DNA from: an uncultured Eudoraea sp.
Lineage (GTDB): Bacteria > Bacteroidota > Bacteroidia > Flavobacteriales > Flavobacteriaceae
NCBI RefSeq assembly: GCF_947258525.1
Contig: NZ_CAMYIP010000045.1
Location: 1 to 62,989 of the forward strand
Reading direction: 5' to 3'
Length of the DNA: 62,989 bases
Shown: positions 18,147 through 27,074 of the stretch, piece after piece
How the letters are laid out: every line of letters begins with the position of its first letter
How positions within the stretch are numbered: position 1 is the stretch's first letter
Translations under genes and position numbers: made by a program
The notes under the pieces: model-generated
Told to the model about the DNA's origin: nothing
Databases searched by the model: none
Seen by the model: the letters and a program-made list of their open reading frames with translations, nothing else

Positions 18147-19332
18147 ATTTCATTTTGGCCCTTATCTTGTCGAGGCATAAATTGCCAATGCTCCCTTCAT
18201 GAGTATGGTTTAATTGCTTTTCAGGTTTAAAATTTCCCGCTTCAATTTGCGAACCTATTTGTTTATAGGCTTCGCGGAAGGGTATTCCCTTAAGTACAAG
18301 ATGATTTAATGTATCTACACTAAAAAGATAATCGTACTTAGTATCATTCAGAATATTGGTATTTACTTTAACATCTTTTAAACTGAAAGTCATCATTTCC
18401 AAACAAGATTTTATTTCTTGAATGGCAGGAATTATCAGTCCCTTTACCATTTGCAGATCCCTGTGATACCCGCTGGGTAAATTGCTTGTGATTAATGTTA
18501 TCTGGCCGGGGATGGCCTGCAGGCTGTTGCATTTAGCTCTGATAAGCTCAAAGACATCAGGATTTTTTTTATGTGGCATAATACTGCTGCCTGTCGTTAA
18601 TGAATCGGGAAAAGATATAAAGTTGAAATTCTGACTCATATAAAGACAAACATCCATTGCGAGTTTTGATAGTGTACCTGCAATTCCAGAAATTCCATAT
18701 GCCGCAGCTTTCTCGACTTTTCCCCGACCCATTTGGGCAGCGATAACATTATATTTTAAATCTGCGAAACCCATTTCCGAAGTTGTATAGGAACGATCTA
18801 TAGGAAAAGAACTTCCATATCCGGCTGAGAACCACAACCCAAATGAAGAAGGCATTGCAATCTGCAAATGCGTATAACCCGGTAAAAGATTTTCTTTATG
18901 TTTTTCTGCAAGTTCCAGCAGCAAATTAAATAGTTTCTTTGAAAGGCTTTTTATTTCAGATAATTCGTCCTTTAGATATAATTGCATGGCCACCAAAACC
19001 TGATCATTTCTGGAACGGGCGGTATGAATCTTTTTTCCGGTATCGCCGAGTCTTTCAGTGAGGATAAATTCTATTTTAGAATGGACATCCTCAAATGAAT
19101 CTTCAATGATAAAGTTTCCTTCCTTGATACTAAGGGCTATATTTTGCAGTTCCTGAACCAGGGCATGGGTTTCCTCGCGTGTCAATAATCCAATTTTACC
19201 CAGCATTTTGGCATGTGCTATGGAAGCTTCTATATCGTATTTGGCCAGCACCATATCCAGCTCCCTGTCATTACCCACTGTAAAATGATCTATTTTCTTG
19301 TCTGTGCTGTATCCTTTGTCCCAAAGTTTCAT
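18142..19332 (-). CDS. argH: Argininosuccinate lyase
   Basis: A 396-residue fumarase/aspartase-superfamily protein, shorter than the roughly 460 residues of many ArgH proteins. It carries the T-A-R-S-R-N-D-Q block near residue 105 and the superfamily signature S-S-I-M-P-H-K-K-N-P-D, which define the active site. It cleaves argininosuccinate to arginine and fumarate, the last step of the pathway. It is the last gene of the operon, 42 bases after argE. The short C-terminal region ends with a charged S-I-G-N-L-C-L-D-K-I segment. Function is well supported by motif and context. Confidence 0.95.
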   Translation of the reverse strand: MKLWDKGYSTDKKIDHFTVGNDRELDMVLAKYDIEASIAHAKMLGKIGLLTREETHALVQELQNIALSIKEGNFIIEDSFEDVHSKIEFILTERLGDTGKKIHTARSRNDQVLVAMQLYLKDELSEIKSLSKKLFNLLLELAEKHKENLLPGYTHLQIAMPSSFGLWFSAGYGSSFPIDRSYTTSEMGFADLKYNVIAAQMGRGKVEKAAAYGISGIAGTLSKLAMDVCLYMSQNFNFISFPDSLTTGSSIMPHKKNPDVFELIRAKCNSLQAIPGQITLITSNLPSGYHRDLQMVKGLIIPAIQEIKSCLEMMTFSLKDVKVNTNILNDTKYDYLFSVDTLNHLVLKGIPFREAYKQIGSQIEAGNFKPEKQLNHTHEGSIGNLCLDKIRAKMKS

Positions 19333-19374
19333 TACTCTCGTTTTTAGTGGTTATTCGCCTGCAAAGCTGCTATT

Positions 19375-20448
19375 TTATTTTTTTAAAAATCCATTGAGAA
19401 TCTTAATATAAAGATCAATTGCTTCTTCAATTTCCTTAATAAAGATAAACTCATCGGCAGAATGTGAGCGTGTACTGTCTCCCGGACCTAATTTTAATGA
19501 AGGACAGCTCAGCGCTGCCTGATCTGAAAGGGTAGGAGATCCGTATGTTCTTCTTCCTAGGGCAATCCCCGAAATTACCAAAGGATGATTCTTCTCTATA
19601 GATGAAGAATTTAATCTCAATGACCTTGGCTTTAGTTCGCACGGGGCTTCATTCGACAATATTTCTGCAATTTCTTTATTATTGTATCTGTCATTAACGC
19701 GTACATCAATAACAAGATTAACTATAGCAGGAACGACATTATGCTGGCTACCTGCATTAATTTGAGTAACCGTTAATTTTACTTCACCTAGTACTTCTGA
19801 TATTTTCGGAAATTTATAATTCTTAAACCATTCCAACACTTCCATCGTATTATAAATGGCATTGTTACTATTTGGATGTGCGGCATGAGAAGGAGTACCA
19901 TGAACTGTAGCATCAAAAACAACAAGACCTTTTTCTGCAATGGCCAGGTTCATCAGTGTAGGTTCTCCAACAATTGCAACGTCAATTTCTGGAAGGATCG
20001 TTAAAAGGCTATTTAGACCTTTGTTTCCAGAACTTTCTTCTTCTGCTGTAGCCGCAATTATTATATTGTGATTTAAATTCTTCGATTCGTAAAAAAAGGT
20101 AAATGTTGCAATGAGTGAAACCAAGCATCCCCCGGCATCATTACTTCCAAGACCAAAAAGTTTACCATCAACAATATGAGGTTCAAACGGGTCTCTGGAA
20201 TATGCTTTGTTGGGTTGTACAGTATCGTGATGTGAATTAAGCAGTAAAGTAGGTTTGTCCTTATCAAAGTATTTATTAAAGGCGTATACGTTATTGTTTA
20301 CTCTTTTGTAAGGAATACCAAATTCTTGAAACCAAAATTCAAGATGTTGTGCAGACATATCTTCTTCTGAAGAAAAAGAGGGTGTGGCAATTAACTTTTG
20401 AAGTAGTTCAATTGCTTTTTCAATCAGCAAATTCTGTTCTGTTATCAT
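19375..20448 (-). CDS. argE: M20-family acylornithine/acylcitrulline deacylase
   Basis: A 357-residue M20 metallopeptidase. Zinc-site motifs are seen: N-S-H-H-D-T-V near residue 75, G-S-N-D-A-G near 100, and the catalytic Glu pair in T-A-E-E-E-S-S-G near 135. The C-terminal G-D-S-T-R-S-H-S-A-D-E-F supplies the last His ligand. In this operon it should remove the acyl group (acetyl or succinyl) from acylcitrulline or acylornithine. With the carbamoyltransferase acting on acylornithine, the likely physiological substrate is acylcitrulline. It overlaps argB by 4 bases (ATGA). Confidence 0.9.
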   Translation of the reverse strand: MITEQNLLIEKAIELLQKLIATPSFSSEEDMSAQHLEFWFQEFGIPYKRVNNNVYAFNKYFDKDKPTLLLNSHHDTVQPNKAYSRDPFEPHIVDGKLFGLGSNDAGGCLVSLIATFTFFYESKNLNHNIIIAATAEEESSGNKGLNSLLTILPEIDVAIVGEPTLMNLAIAEKGLVVFDATVHGTPSHAAHPNSNNAIYNTMEVLEWFKNYKFPKISEVLGEVKLTVTQINAGSQHNVVPAIVNLVIDVRVNDRYNNKEIAEILSNEAPCELKPRSLRLNSSSIEKNHPLVISGIALGRRTYGSPTLSDQAALSCPSLKLGPGDSTRSHSADEFIFIKEIEEAIDLYIKILNGFLKK

Positions 20449-21224
20449 AAGGTGATTGTAGTAAATAATTCGGCTTCGGGCTCAAACATAGAGATGTCTC
20501 CAATACAGACCTGCTGAACATCCTTGTTCAGGGCATGAAAACAGTTATCCAATTTTGGAAGCATTCCATCGGCAACGATTTTTTGTTGTTTCAGCTTTTC
20601 ATAACTTTTTTGGTCAATTTTCCGTATAACGGAATCTTCATCTGTTATAGAGCGAAGCACTCCTTTTTTCTCGAAACAATAATATAATGTTGTATCATAT
20701 GCCTGACTCATGGCAATGGCCACTTCCGAGGCAATTGTATCTGCATTTGTATTGAATAACTGCCCATTTCTATCATGGGTCAACGCACAAAAAACAGGGA
20801 CGAATTCAGCGCTTAATAGTTTGGATATTGAATTAGTATTTACATTAACGATGTCTCCGACAAAGCCAAAGTCCATAGGGTTTACTGGTCTCTTTACTGC
20901 AATAACTGTATTTGCATCGGCCCCGCTTAATCCGATCGCATTAGAATTATTTGACTGAAGCTCAGCGACTATGTTTTTGTTAACTAAGCCGGCATAGACC
21001 ATAACAACAAGTTCGAGACTTTTGGCATCTGTAATTCTTCTTCCTTCTACCATTTTAGATTCTATTCCAAGTCTTTTGCCAAATTCTGTAGCTCGTTTTC
21101 CTCCTCCATGAACCAAAATTTTGTTGCCTTCAAGTTGGGCAAATAGTTTAAGAAATTGAGATAAGAAATCCTGATCTTCTATTATATTCCCTCCAATTTT
21201 TATTATTGAAAGTTTTTGTTTCAT
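20445..21224 (-). CDS. argB: Acetylglutamate kinase family (acylglutamate kinase)
   Basis: A 259-residue amino-acid kinase-family protein with K-I-G-G-N near the N-terminus (residues 8-12). The substrate loop H-G-G-G-K-R-A-T-E-F follows near residue 40, and the G-L-S-G-A-D-A-N-T-V block near residue 98. It phosphorylates the gamma-carboxyl of N-acylglutamate with ATP. Whether the acyl group is acetyl or succinyl depends on the GNAT at the head of the operon and is not settled by sequence. It lies 38 bases after argF' and overlaps argE by 4 bases. Length is usual for the family. Confidence 0.92.
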   Translation of the reverse strand: MKQKLSIIKIGGNIIEDQDFLSQFLKLFAQLEGNKILVHGGGKRATEFGKRLGIESKMVEGRRITDAKSLELVVMVYAGLVNKNIVAELQSNNSNAIGLSGADANTVIAVKRPVNPMDFGFVGDIVNVNTNSISKLLSAEFVPVFCALTHDRNGQLFNTNADTIASEVAIAMSQAYDTTLYYCFEKKGVLRSITDEDSVIRKIDQKSYEKLKQQKIVADGMLPKLDNCFHALNKDVQQVCIGDISMFEPEAELFTTITL

Positions 21225-21262
21225 AGCTTCTTAATTATGCTGTATATAAGGCAAAATTCTTA

Positions 21263-22204
21263 TTATTTTAGTGATTCTAACATTTTTTTTAAAACGATTT
21301 GTGCTGCATAGGTTCTGTTGTTAGCCTGTGCAATAACCAGAGACTGATTCCCGTCCAGTACTTCATCTTCAACAACTACATTACGTCTTACGGGAAGACA
21401 ATGCATAAATTTGGCGTCTCCCAGTTTTTTTTGAGTCATCATCCAATTTCTGTCCTGGTTAATTACCTTACCATAATCTTTATAATTACTCCAATTCTTA
21501 ACATACACAAAATCCGCATTTTTTAGTGCTTTTTCCTGATCATACTCAATTTGGGAACCATTGGTGATTTCAGGATCAAGTTCATATCCCTCAGGATGTG
21601 TGATTATTAAATTAGCATGCTTTAATTGCATAGCTTTAACAAAGGAATTTGCAACGGCATGAGGAAGAGGTCTGGGATGTGGAGCCCAGGACAATACAAT
21701 TTTAGGATTTGTTTTCTTTTGGTGTTCTTCAATGGTTATAATATCGGCTAATGCTTGCAGTGGATGACTTAGTGAACTCTCCATATTTAATACAGGTATA
21801 CTTGCGTATTTCCTGAATGAATTTATAATCATTTCAGATTCATCTTCTTCCTTGTTTTTCAATGAAGCAAAAGCTCGAATTCCAAGGATATCGCAATATT
21901 GTGAGACTACCTGTGCTGCTTCCTTTATATGTTCTGCACTACCTTTATCCATAATAGTCCCGTCTTCAAACTCCAGAGCCCATCCGTCTTTTCCAAAATT
22001 CAATGACATAAATTGCATCCCCAGGTTCATTGCAGCCTTTTGCGTGCTGAGCCGTGTTCTTAAGCTATTATTAAAAAATAACAACCCAATGGTCTTTTGC
22101 TTTCCAAGCTTCTTATAGGCCAATGGTTTTTTCTTAAGAATTAAGGCATCTTCAACCCACTCATTAACCGAATCAATGTCATTTACTGAAAGATAATGCT
22201 TCAT
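21263..22204 (-). CDS. argF': N-acylornithine carbamoyltransferase (ArgF' type)
   Basis: A 313-residue transcarbamylase of the Bacteroidota acylornithine type. The carbamoyl-phosphate loop is F-F-N-N-S-L-R-T-R-L-S-T (residues 43-54), and the second-substrate and closing motifs A-P-H-P-R-P-L-P-H and M-H-C-L-P-V-R-R-N are present. These differ from ordinary OTCases (no S-T-R-T, no H-C-L-P-A-F). It carbamoylates N-acylornithine to N-acylcitrulline. From memory of the B. fragilis succinyl enzyme and the Xanthomonas acetyl enzyme, the specificity position (Pro versus Glu) corresponds here to Ala90 in G-S-A-E-H-I, matching neither. It overlaps argD by 4 bases. Confidence 0.93.
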   Translation of the reverse strand: MKHYLSVNDIDSVNEWVEDALILKKKPLAYKKLGKQKTIGLLFFNNSLRTRLSTQKAAMNLGMQFMSLNFGKDGWALEFEDGTIMDKGSAEHIKEAAQVVSQYCDILGIRAFASLKNKEEDESEMIINSFRKYASIPVLNMESSLSHPLQALADIITIEEHQKKTNPKIVLSWAPHPRPLPHAVANSFVKAMQLKHANLIITHPEGYELDPEITNGSQIEYDQEKALKNADFVYVKNWSNYKDYGKVINQDRNWMMTQKKLGDAKFMHCLPVRRNVVVEDEVLDGNQSLVIAQANNRTYAAQIVLKKMLESLK

Positions 22205-23328
22205 TGCAATTCTTTTTTTAAGGCTTCAAAAAATAAATCCAGTTCCTTTTCACTAATTGTCAGCGCCGGAAGAACCCTTAGAACATGTTTGTCTTTTGCA
22301 CCTCCTGTAAAAAGGTGTTGGTTGTGTATTAGTCGTTTTCGCAAATCTGCAACCTCAAAGTCAAACTTTAAACCAAGCATTAGTCCCTTGCCTTTTATTT
22401 CCTTAACCTGTGGTATTTCCAGGGCTTTTTCTTTGAAATATTTTCCCAGTTTTTCGGCATTTTCAATTAGCTTTTCTTTTTCCATCACCTCTAAAACAGC
22501 CAGGACCGCTGTGCATGCAAGATGATTTCCACCAAATGTAGTCCCGAGCAAGCCATAGGATGCCTGAATGCTATTGTGAATTAATACGCCACCAACCGGG
22601 AAGCCATTTCCCATGCCCTTAGCTATAGTAATAATATCCGGTTCAATGCCATGATGCTGAAAGGCAAAAAAAGAACCACTACGGCCAAATCCAGATTGTA
22701 CCTCATCGGCAATTAGAACTACATTAAGCTCTTTGCATAGTGCGGCAATTTCCTTATAGAACATACCCGATGGTTCATCCAGACCACCAACCCCCTGAAT
22801 AGCTTCCAGAATAACAGCACAAACATCTCCCTTTTTAATTTCGGCTTCAAAGGCTTTAAGATCTTCAAACGGTAAAAAAGTAACCTTTTGTTGTTTATTT
22901 ATAGGAGCATTTATTTTTTCATTATCCGTTGCAGCAACTGCAGCAGATGTTCTGCCATGAAAACTATTGGTAAATGCAATTACCCGCGATTTATTAGTGT
23001 GAAAAGAAGCTAATTTTAAGGCATTCTCATTCGCCTCTGCCCCCGAATTGCACAAGAATAAATTATAATCCCTGCAATTTGATACTTGTCCCAATTTGGC
23101 TGCCAATCTTTTTTGTAATGGATTTTTAACCGAGTTACTATAAAAGCCTATTTGATCTAATTGGTTTTTAATGCATGCGATGTAATGTGGGTGGGAATGC
23201 CCAATAGAGATGACGGCATGTCCCCCATAAAAATCGAGATATTCATCCCCCTTATCATCAGTTATCACAATACCTTTAGCGTTAACCGGAGTTACATCAT
23301 ATAGCGGATACACATCAAATAGTTCCAT
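22201..23328 (-). CDS. argD: Acylornithine aminotransferase
   Basis: A 375-residue class-III PLP aminotransferase. It has L-C-N-S-G-A-E-A-N-E-N-A near residue 94, F-H-G-R-T near 124, the D-E-V-Q-S-G-F-G-R block near 210 and the Schiff-base Lys in I-A-K-G-M-G-N-G near 236. It converts N-acylglutamate semialdehyde to N-acylornithine using glutamate as amino donor. Length and motifs are those of the ArgD branch rather than ornithine-oxo-acid transaminases, and the operon context is decisive. The start follows the proC stop by 44 bases, and its stop overlaps argF' by 4 bases. Confidence 0.93.
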   Translation of the reverse strand: MELFDVYPLYDVTPVNAKGIVITDDKGDEYLDFYGGHAVISIGHSHPHYIACIKNQLDQIGFYSNSVKNPLQKRLAAKLGQVSNCRDYNLFLCNSGAEANENALKLASFHTNKSRVIAFTNSFHGRTSAAVAATDNEKINAPINKQQKVTFLPFEDLKAFEAEIKKGDVCAVILEAIQGVGGLDEPSGMFYKEIAALCKELNVVLIADEVQSGFGRSGSFFAFQHHGIEPDIITIAKGMGNGFPVGGVLIHNSIQASYGLLGTTFGGNHLACTAVLAVLEVMEKEKLIENAEKLGKYFKEKALEIPQVKEIKGKGLMLGLKFDFEVADLRKRLIHNQHLFTGGAKDKHVLRVLPALTISEKELDLFFEALKKELQ

Positions 23329-23372
23329 TAGTTTCTTTTTAGAAAAGGTTGAACAGGAATTAATCTCAGTAC

Positions 23373-24170
23373 CTAATTATTTATTTTAAATTCATTTATT
23401 TTCTCAAAAGAAGCTACTATTCCCCTGATAAGAGAAGAGCTTAAACCCTGATGCTCCATTTCGTTTAATCCTTGTATAGTACAACCCATTGGAGTGGTTA
23501 CCTTATCGATTTCTTCTTCCGGATGATTCCCTGATTCTATTAGTAATCCTGCTGCCCCATTACAGGTATACATTGCAAGTTCCTGTGCTTCTTTTGCATC
23601 GAAACCTAATTGAATAGCACCCTGTGTTGTTGCTCTTATAAGTCTCATCCAAAACGCTATCCCACTTGCACATATTACCGTTGCTGCCTGCATTTGGTTT
23701 TCAGGTATTTCTAAAGAATACCCCATTCTGTTAAATATGGCTTTTGCCAGATCTATACGTTTATTACCCGCCTCATTAGAGCAGACACAAGTCATAGATT
23801 TACCAACGGAAATTGCCGTATTTGGCATACTGCGGATAATATGCTTTTCTTTTCCCAGAATAGTTTCCATTTTTTCTATGCTAAAGCCCGTTATCGTAGA
23901 GATTATTACATGTTTGTCCGTGAGAAGATCCTTAACTTCTTCCAAAATCGTTGCAAAATCTCGTGGCTGCACAGCAAAAATTAAAATATCAGATTTTTCT
24001 ACCGCTTTTCTATTATCTGAACTTACGGTTACATTTCCATATTTTTCATAGTTCTTAATACTGTCTACATGTCTTTTGGTCAGATGCATGGTGGTAGCTC
24101 CATTGCTATGTAAAATTCCTTTCGCAATGGACAAGCCTAAATTTCCTGCTCCAATAATGGCTATTTTCAT
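23373..24170 (-). CDS. proC: Pyrroline-5-carboxylate reductase
   Basis: A 265-residue protein with the N-terminal NADP-binding motif I-G-A-G-N-L-G-L-S-I (residues 5-14). The R-S-M-P-N-T-A-I-S-V-G block lies near residue 114 and the ProC C-terminal helix region T-T-P-M-G-C-T-I-Q-G-L. It reduces pyrroline-5-carboxylate to proline. Its location inside an arginine operon is unusual relative to proteobacteria but is, from family knowledge, common in flavobacteria, linking glutamate-derived proline and arginine synthesis. Gaps of 41-44 bases on both sides suggest it is transcribed with the operon. Confidence 0.92.
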   Translation of the reverse strand: MKIAIIGAGNLGLSIAKGILHSNGATTMHLTKRHVDSIKNYEKYGNVTVSSDNRKAVEKSDILIFAVQPRDFATILEEVKDLLTDKHVIISTITGFSIEKMETILGKEKHIIRSMPNTAISVGKSMTCVCSNEAGNKRIDLAKAIFNRMGYSLEIPENQMQAATVICASGIAFWMRLIRATTQGAIQLGFDAKEAQELAMYTCNGAAGLLIESGNHPEEEIDKVTTPMGCTIQGLNEMEHQGLSSSLIRGIVASFEKINEFKINN

Positions 24171-24211
24171 ATTTACTTATTTAAGATCTTAGTTTCTATT
24201 TCGCACTCTTT

Positions 24212-25186
24212 TTAATAAACTGTCGCTTTTAAATTCAGACCCTGGTTTTCATCAAACCCACACATTAAATTCATGTTCTGAATAGCCTGTCCGGATGCTC
24301 CTTTAAGCAGGTTGTCGATTACAGTTGTTATCAGCAGAACATCTTTGTGCTTATGCAGGTGGATATGGCAATTATTAGTATTTACTACTTGCTTAAGGTG
24401 AACAGGTTCTTCTGAGATCTGTGTGAAAATTGCATTTTTATAGAATTTATGATATAAATCAGAAGCTTCTTCCACGCTGCCAGAAAACTTTGTATATGCC
24501 GTACTCAGTATACCACGGGAAAAGTTGCCCCTATTGGGAATAAAATAGAGTTCTCCAATACCTTCTTGCAGCGATTCGAGACTTTCATTTATTTCTCCAA
24601 GATGTTGGTGTGTAAATGCTTTATACGAGGATGCGTTGTTATTTCTCCAGCTAAAATGTGTGGTTGCAGATGGCATAATTCCCGCACCTGTACTTCCGGT
24701 AACCGCATTGACGTGGATCTCTGAATTCAACAATTTGGCACCGGCCAAAGGAAGTAAAGCCAACTGAATACAGGTCGCAAAACAACCCGGATTAGCAATA
24801 TTTTGTGCATTGCGAATTGCGGTTCTATTTAATTCGGGAAGGCCATATACAAAATCTTTTCCCACGAAAGTAGCATCTTGTTTTAACCTGAAGTCATTGC
24901 TTAAATCAACAATCCTTGTTTTGGAAGAAAAAGAATACTTGTTTAAAAAACTCTTGGAATTTCCATGACCCAGGCATAGGAAAAGAATATCTACTTTCGA
25001 ATTGATGGAATCTGTGAAAGCCAAATCCAAAGTGCCCAATAAATCTGCATGCGCAACACTAATTTTTTTACCTGCCTTTGTACTGCTATATACAAAGTCT
25101 ATGGTTACTTTGGGATGATTTATCAAAAGCCTGATAAGCTCACCACCGGTATATCCGGATCCCCCAATAATACCTGCTCTAATCAT
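24212..25186 (-). CDS. argC: N-acyl-gamma-glutamyl-phosphate reductase
   Basis: A 324-residue protein with the NADP-binding motif G-I-I-G-G-S-G-Y-T-G-G-E-L (residues 5-17) and the catalytic Cys in A-N-P-G-C-F-A-T (near residue 135). The dimer-interface motif G-S-T-G-A-G near residue 165 completes the family pattern. It reduces N-acylglutamyl phosphate to the semialdehyde with NADPH. It overlaps argG by 8 bases, so translation is coupled. Length is at the short end of the ArgC range (typically 340-350), as usual in Bacteroidota. Confidence 0.94.
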   Translation of the reverse strand: MIRAGIIGGSGYTGGELIRLLINHPKVTIDFVYSSTKAGKKISVAHADLLGTLDLAFTDSINSKVDILFLCLGHGNSKSFLNKYSFSSKTRIVDLSNDFRLKQDATFVGKDFVYGLPELNRTAIRNAQNIANPGCFATCIQLALLPLAGAKLLNSEIHVNAVTGSTGAGIMPSATTHFSWRNNNASSYKAFTHQHLGEINESLESLQEGIGELYFIPNRGNFSRGILSTAYTKFSGSVEEASDLYHKFYKNAIFTQISEEPVHLKQVVNTNNCHIHLHKHKDVLLITTVIDNLLKGASGQAIQNMNLMCGFDENQGLNLKATVY

Positions 25187-26369
25187 GATTTTTAATTATT
25201 GGATTAGCTATTTTTCCCGGATTGGATAAGATTTTAATGAAACCTTTAGCGTCATCTGCTGTCCAGGCTTTATTTGTTTCTCCATAATTTCCAAATGAAG
25301 CATTCATTAAATCATTCTCAGACTTAATGCCGTTCAATTCAAATCGATAGGGGTGTAAACTTACCGACACCTCTCCGGATACGTTTCTTTGCGTATCGGC
25401 TAAAAAGGCTTCGATGTTTCTCATTACTTCATCCAGATAATTTCCTTCATGTAAGAGCATTCCGTAAAAATTACCCAATTGTTCCTTTTGGAATTGCTGC
25501 CATTTGCTAAGGGTGTGTTTTTCCAGTAAATGATGGGCTTTGATAATGATTACTGAAGCTGCAGCTTCAAATCCTACTCTACCCTTTATACCTATGATGG
25601 TATCACCCACGTGAATATCTCTTCCTATGGCATATGCTGAGGCTAGAGAATCCAGTTTAATAATATTTTCAATCGGAGTCCCCTTTTCACCATTAATGGA
25701 GACCAGTTCTCCTTTAAAAAAGACCAGCTTAATATCTTTTGATTCTGTAGAAACTAACTGAGAAGGATATGCAGATTCCGGTAAAGGTAAATCAGAAGTA
25801 AGGGTTTCATCGCCACCAACTGAAGTACCCCACAAGCCTTTATTTATTGAATATTTAGCCTTTTCCCAGGAATATTTAATACCGTTTTCCTGAAGGTACT
25901 TAATCTCGGCTTCCCTCGACAAACTTTTATCTCTGATTGGTGTAATAATTTTGATATTAGGCGCTAGAATTTGGAAAATCATATCAAACCTCACCTGATC
26001 ATTACCTGCGCCTGTACTGCCATGAGCAATATAATCCGCGCCTATATTTTTTGCATGGTTCACAATTTCGATAGCCTGTACTATTCTTTCAGCACTTACA
26101 GATAAGGGATAGGTATTATTTCTTAGTACGTTTCCAAAAATCAAGTATTTTACTACCTTTTCATAAAAATGTTCCAGGGCATCTATAGAAGTATAGCTGG
26201 ACGCACCTAACTGAATTGCCTTTTCCTCAATGATCTTAATTTCTTCCGGGGAAAACCCGCCGGTATTAACACTGACTGCATGTACTTCAAAGCCTTCTTC
26301 CTTGGATAAATATTTAGCGCAATATGAAGTATCAAGTCCACCGCTATATGCCAAAACTAATTTTTTCAT
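25179..26369 (-). CDS. argG: Argininosuccinate synthase
   Basis: A 396-residue ATP-pyrophosphatase-fold ligase with the N-terminal P-loop-like A-Y-S-G-G-L-D-T-S-Y (residues 7-16). The H-G-S-T-G-A-G-N-D-Q-V-R-F block lies near residues 115-127 and I-T-P-I-R-D follows near residue 140. It joins citrulline and aspartate with ATP to make argininosuccinate. It is the second structural gene of the operon, overlapping the GNAT by 4 bases and argC by 8 bases, so the first three genes are tightly coupled in translation. Confidence 0.96.
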   Translation of the reverse strand: MKKLVLAYSGGLDTSYCAKYLSKEEGFEVHAVSVNTGGFSPEEIKIIEEKAIQLGASSYTSIDALEHFYEKVVKYLIFGNVLRNNTYPLSVSAERIVQAIEIVNHAKNIGADYIAHGSTGAGNDQVRFDMIFQILAPNIKIITPIRDKSLSREAEIKYLQENGIKYSWEKAKYSINKGLWGTSVGGDETLTSDLPLPESAYPSQLVSTESKDIKLVFFKGELVSINGEKGTPIENIIKLDSLASAYAIGRDIHVGDTIIGIKGRVGFEAAASVIIIKAHHLLEKHTLSKWQQFQKEQLGNFYGMLLHEGNYLDEVMRNIEAFLADTQRNVSGEVSVSLHPYRFELNGIKSENDLMNASFGNYGETNKAWTADDAKGFIKILSNPGKIANPIIKNHD

Positions 26370-26980
26370 TTGTTCTTTCTTTTAAGAAATAATTGCTGCT
26401 TTATTCTTTTTAGCCTTTTAAAAGCCTTAACGTTAAGCTTTTCTTTTTTTGCAGCTGCTAATGCAGGATCATATAACATACCCGTACATAAACACATTTT
26501 TTGTTCTGTCCTGGTCAGTACATCAAAATTTTTACATGTTTGGCATCCTTTCCAAAAAGCTGGATCATCGGTTAATTCTGAAAATGTAACTGGTTTATAC
26601 CCCAGTTCGTAATTCATTTTCATTACTGCAAGACCGGTTGTAATACCAAAAATTTTAGCTTCAGGGAATTTTTTCAAAGAAAGTTCAAAAATTGTTTTTT
26701 TAATTTTTTTTGCCAGGCCTTGATTTCTGTAATCCGGATGAACTATAAGCCCGGAATTTGCAACAAACTTTTTGTGTCCCCATACTTCTATATAACAGAA
26801 TCCGGCAAATTTCTCGCCATCCAGAGCAATGACGGCATTCCCATGTTCCAGTCTTTTAATGATGTACTGTGGAGTTCTTTGTGCAATTCCTGTTCCCCTA
26901 ACACTAGCCGATTCGGTAATAGTGTCACTAATTATTTTAGCGTATTTAAAGTGCGATTCGTTAGCAATTAATATTTCCAT
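26366..26980 (-). CDS. GNAT acyltransferase heading the arginine operon (candidate N-acylglutamate synthase), with Cys cluster
   Basis: A 204-residue GNAT protein. The CoA-binding motif A is visible as V-H-P-D-Y-R-N-Q-G-L-A-K-K (about 80-92). A C-terminal extension carries C146-Q-T-C149 and C163-L-C165, a possible metal site, followed by a Lys/Arg-rich tail. Because it opens the operon and no argJ or classical argA is present, it is the best candidate for acylating glutamate in the first pathway step. Acetyl versus succinyl donor is not known. It overlaps argG by 4 bases. A 162-base leader with a small Arg-rich ORF precedes it, so it is likely controlled by arginine supply. Its function is inferred from context, not proven by motif. 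Confidence 0.75.
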   Translation of the reverse strand: MEILIANESHFKYAKIISDTITESASVRGTGIAQRTPQYIIKRLEHGNAVIALDGEKFAGFCYIEVWGHKKFVANSGLIVHPDYRNQGLAKKIKKTIFELSLKKFPEAKIFGITTGLAVMKMNYELGYKPVTFSELTDDPAFWKGCQTCKNFDVLTRTEQKMCLCTGMLYDPALAAAKKEKLNVKAFKRLKRIKQQLFLKRKNK

Positions 26981-27025
26981 TGCTAGCTTTTTTAAAATGA
27001 TAAAAAATATTTGTTTTGATTATGC

Positions 27026-27074
27026 GGAAATGGACTCACCTATTTCCAAGAAAGAAATACACCCTTACGGGCGT
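27026..27074 (-). promoter_or_regulatory. Candidate arginine attenuator: alternative hairpins after the leader ORF
   Basis: Reading the minus strand: hairpin 1:2 is ACGCCC / GGGTGT (27069-27074 and 27059-27064) with the tetraloop GTAA that contains the leader stop codon. Strand 2 continues into TATTTC (27054-27059), which pairs with GAAATA of strand 3 (27041-27046). Strand 3, GGAAATAGG (27039-27047), can instead pair with strand 4, CCATTTCC (27026-27033), with one bulged A and a 5-base loop. The 2:3 and 3:4 pairings exclude each other, as in classical leader-peptide attenuators. No T-run follows strand 4 directly; a T6 run comes about 20 bases later, so termination may be weak, factor-dependent, or replaced by another mechanism. 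Confidence 0.55.

Noticed and set aside
27010-27033. Classical rho-independent terminator right after the leader hairpin
   Set aside because: The last stem is followed by GCATAATCAAAACAAATA before a T6 run, so the usual stem-plus-T-run arrangement is not met.
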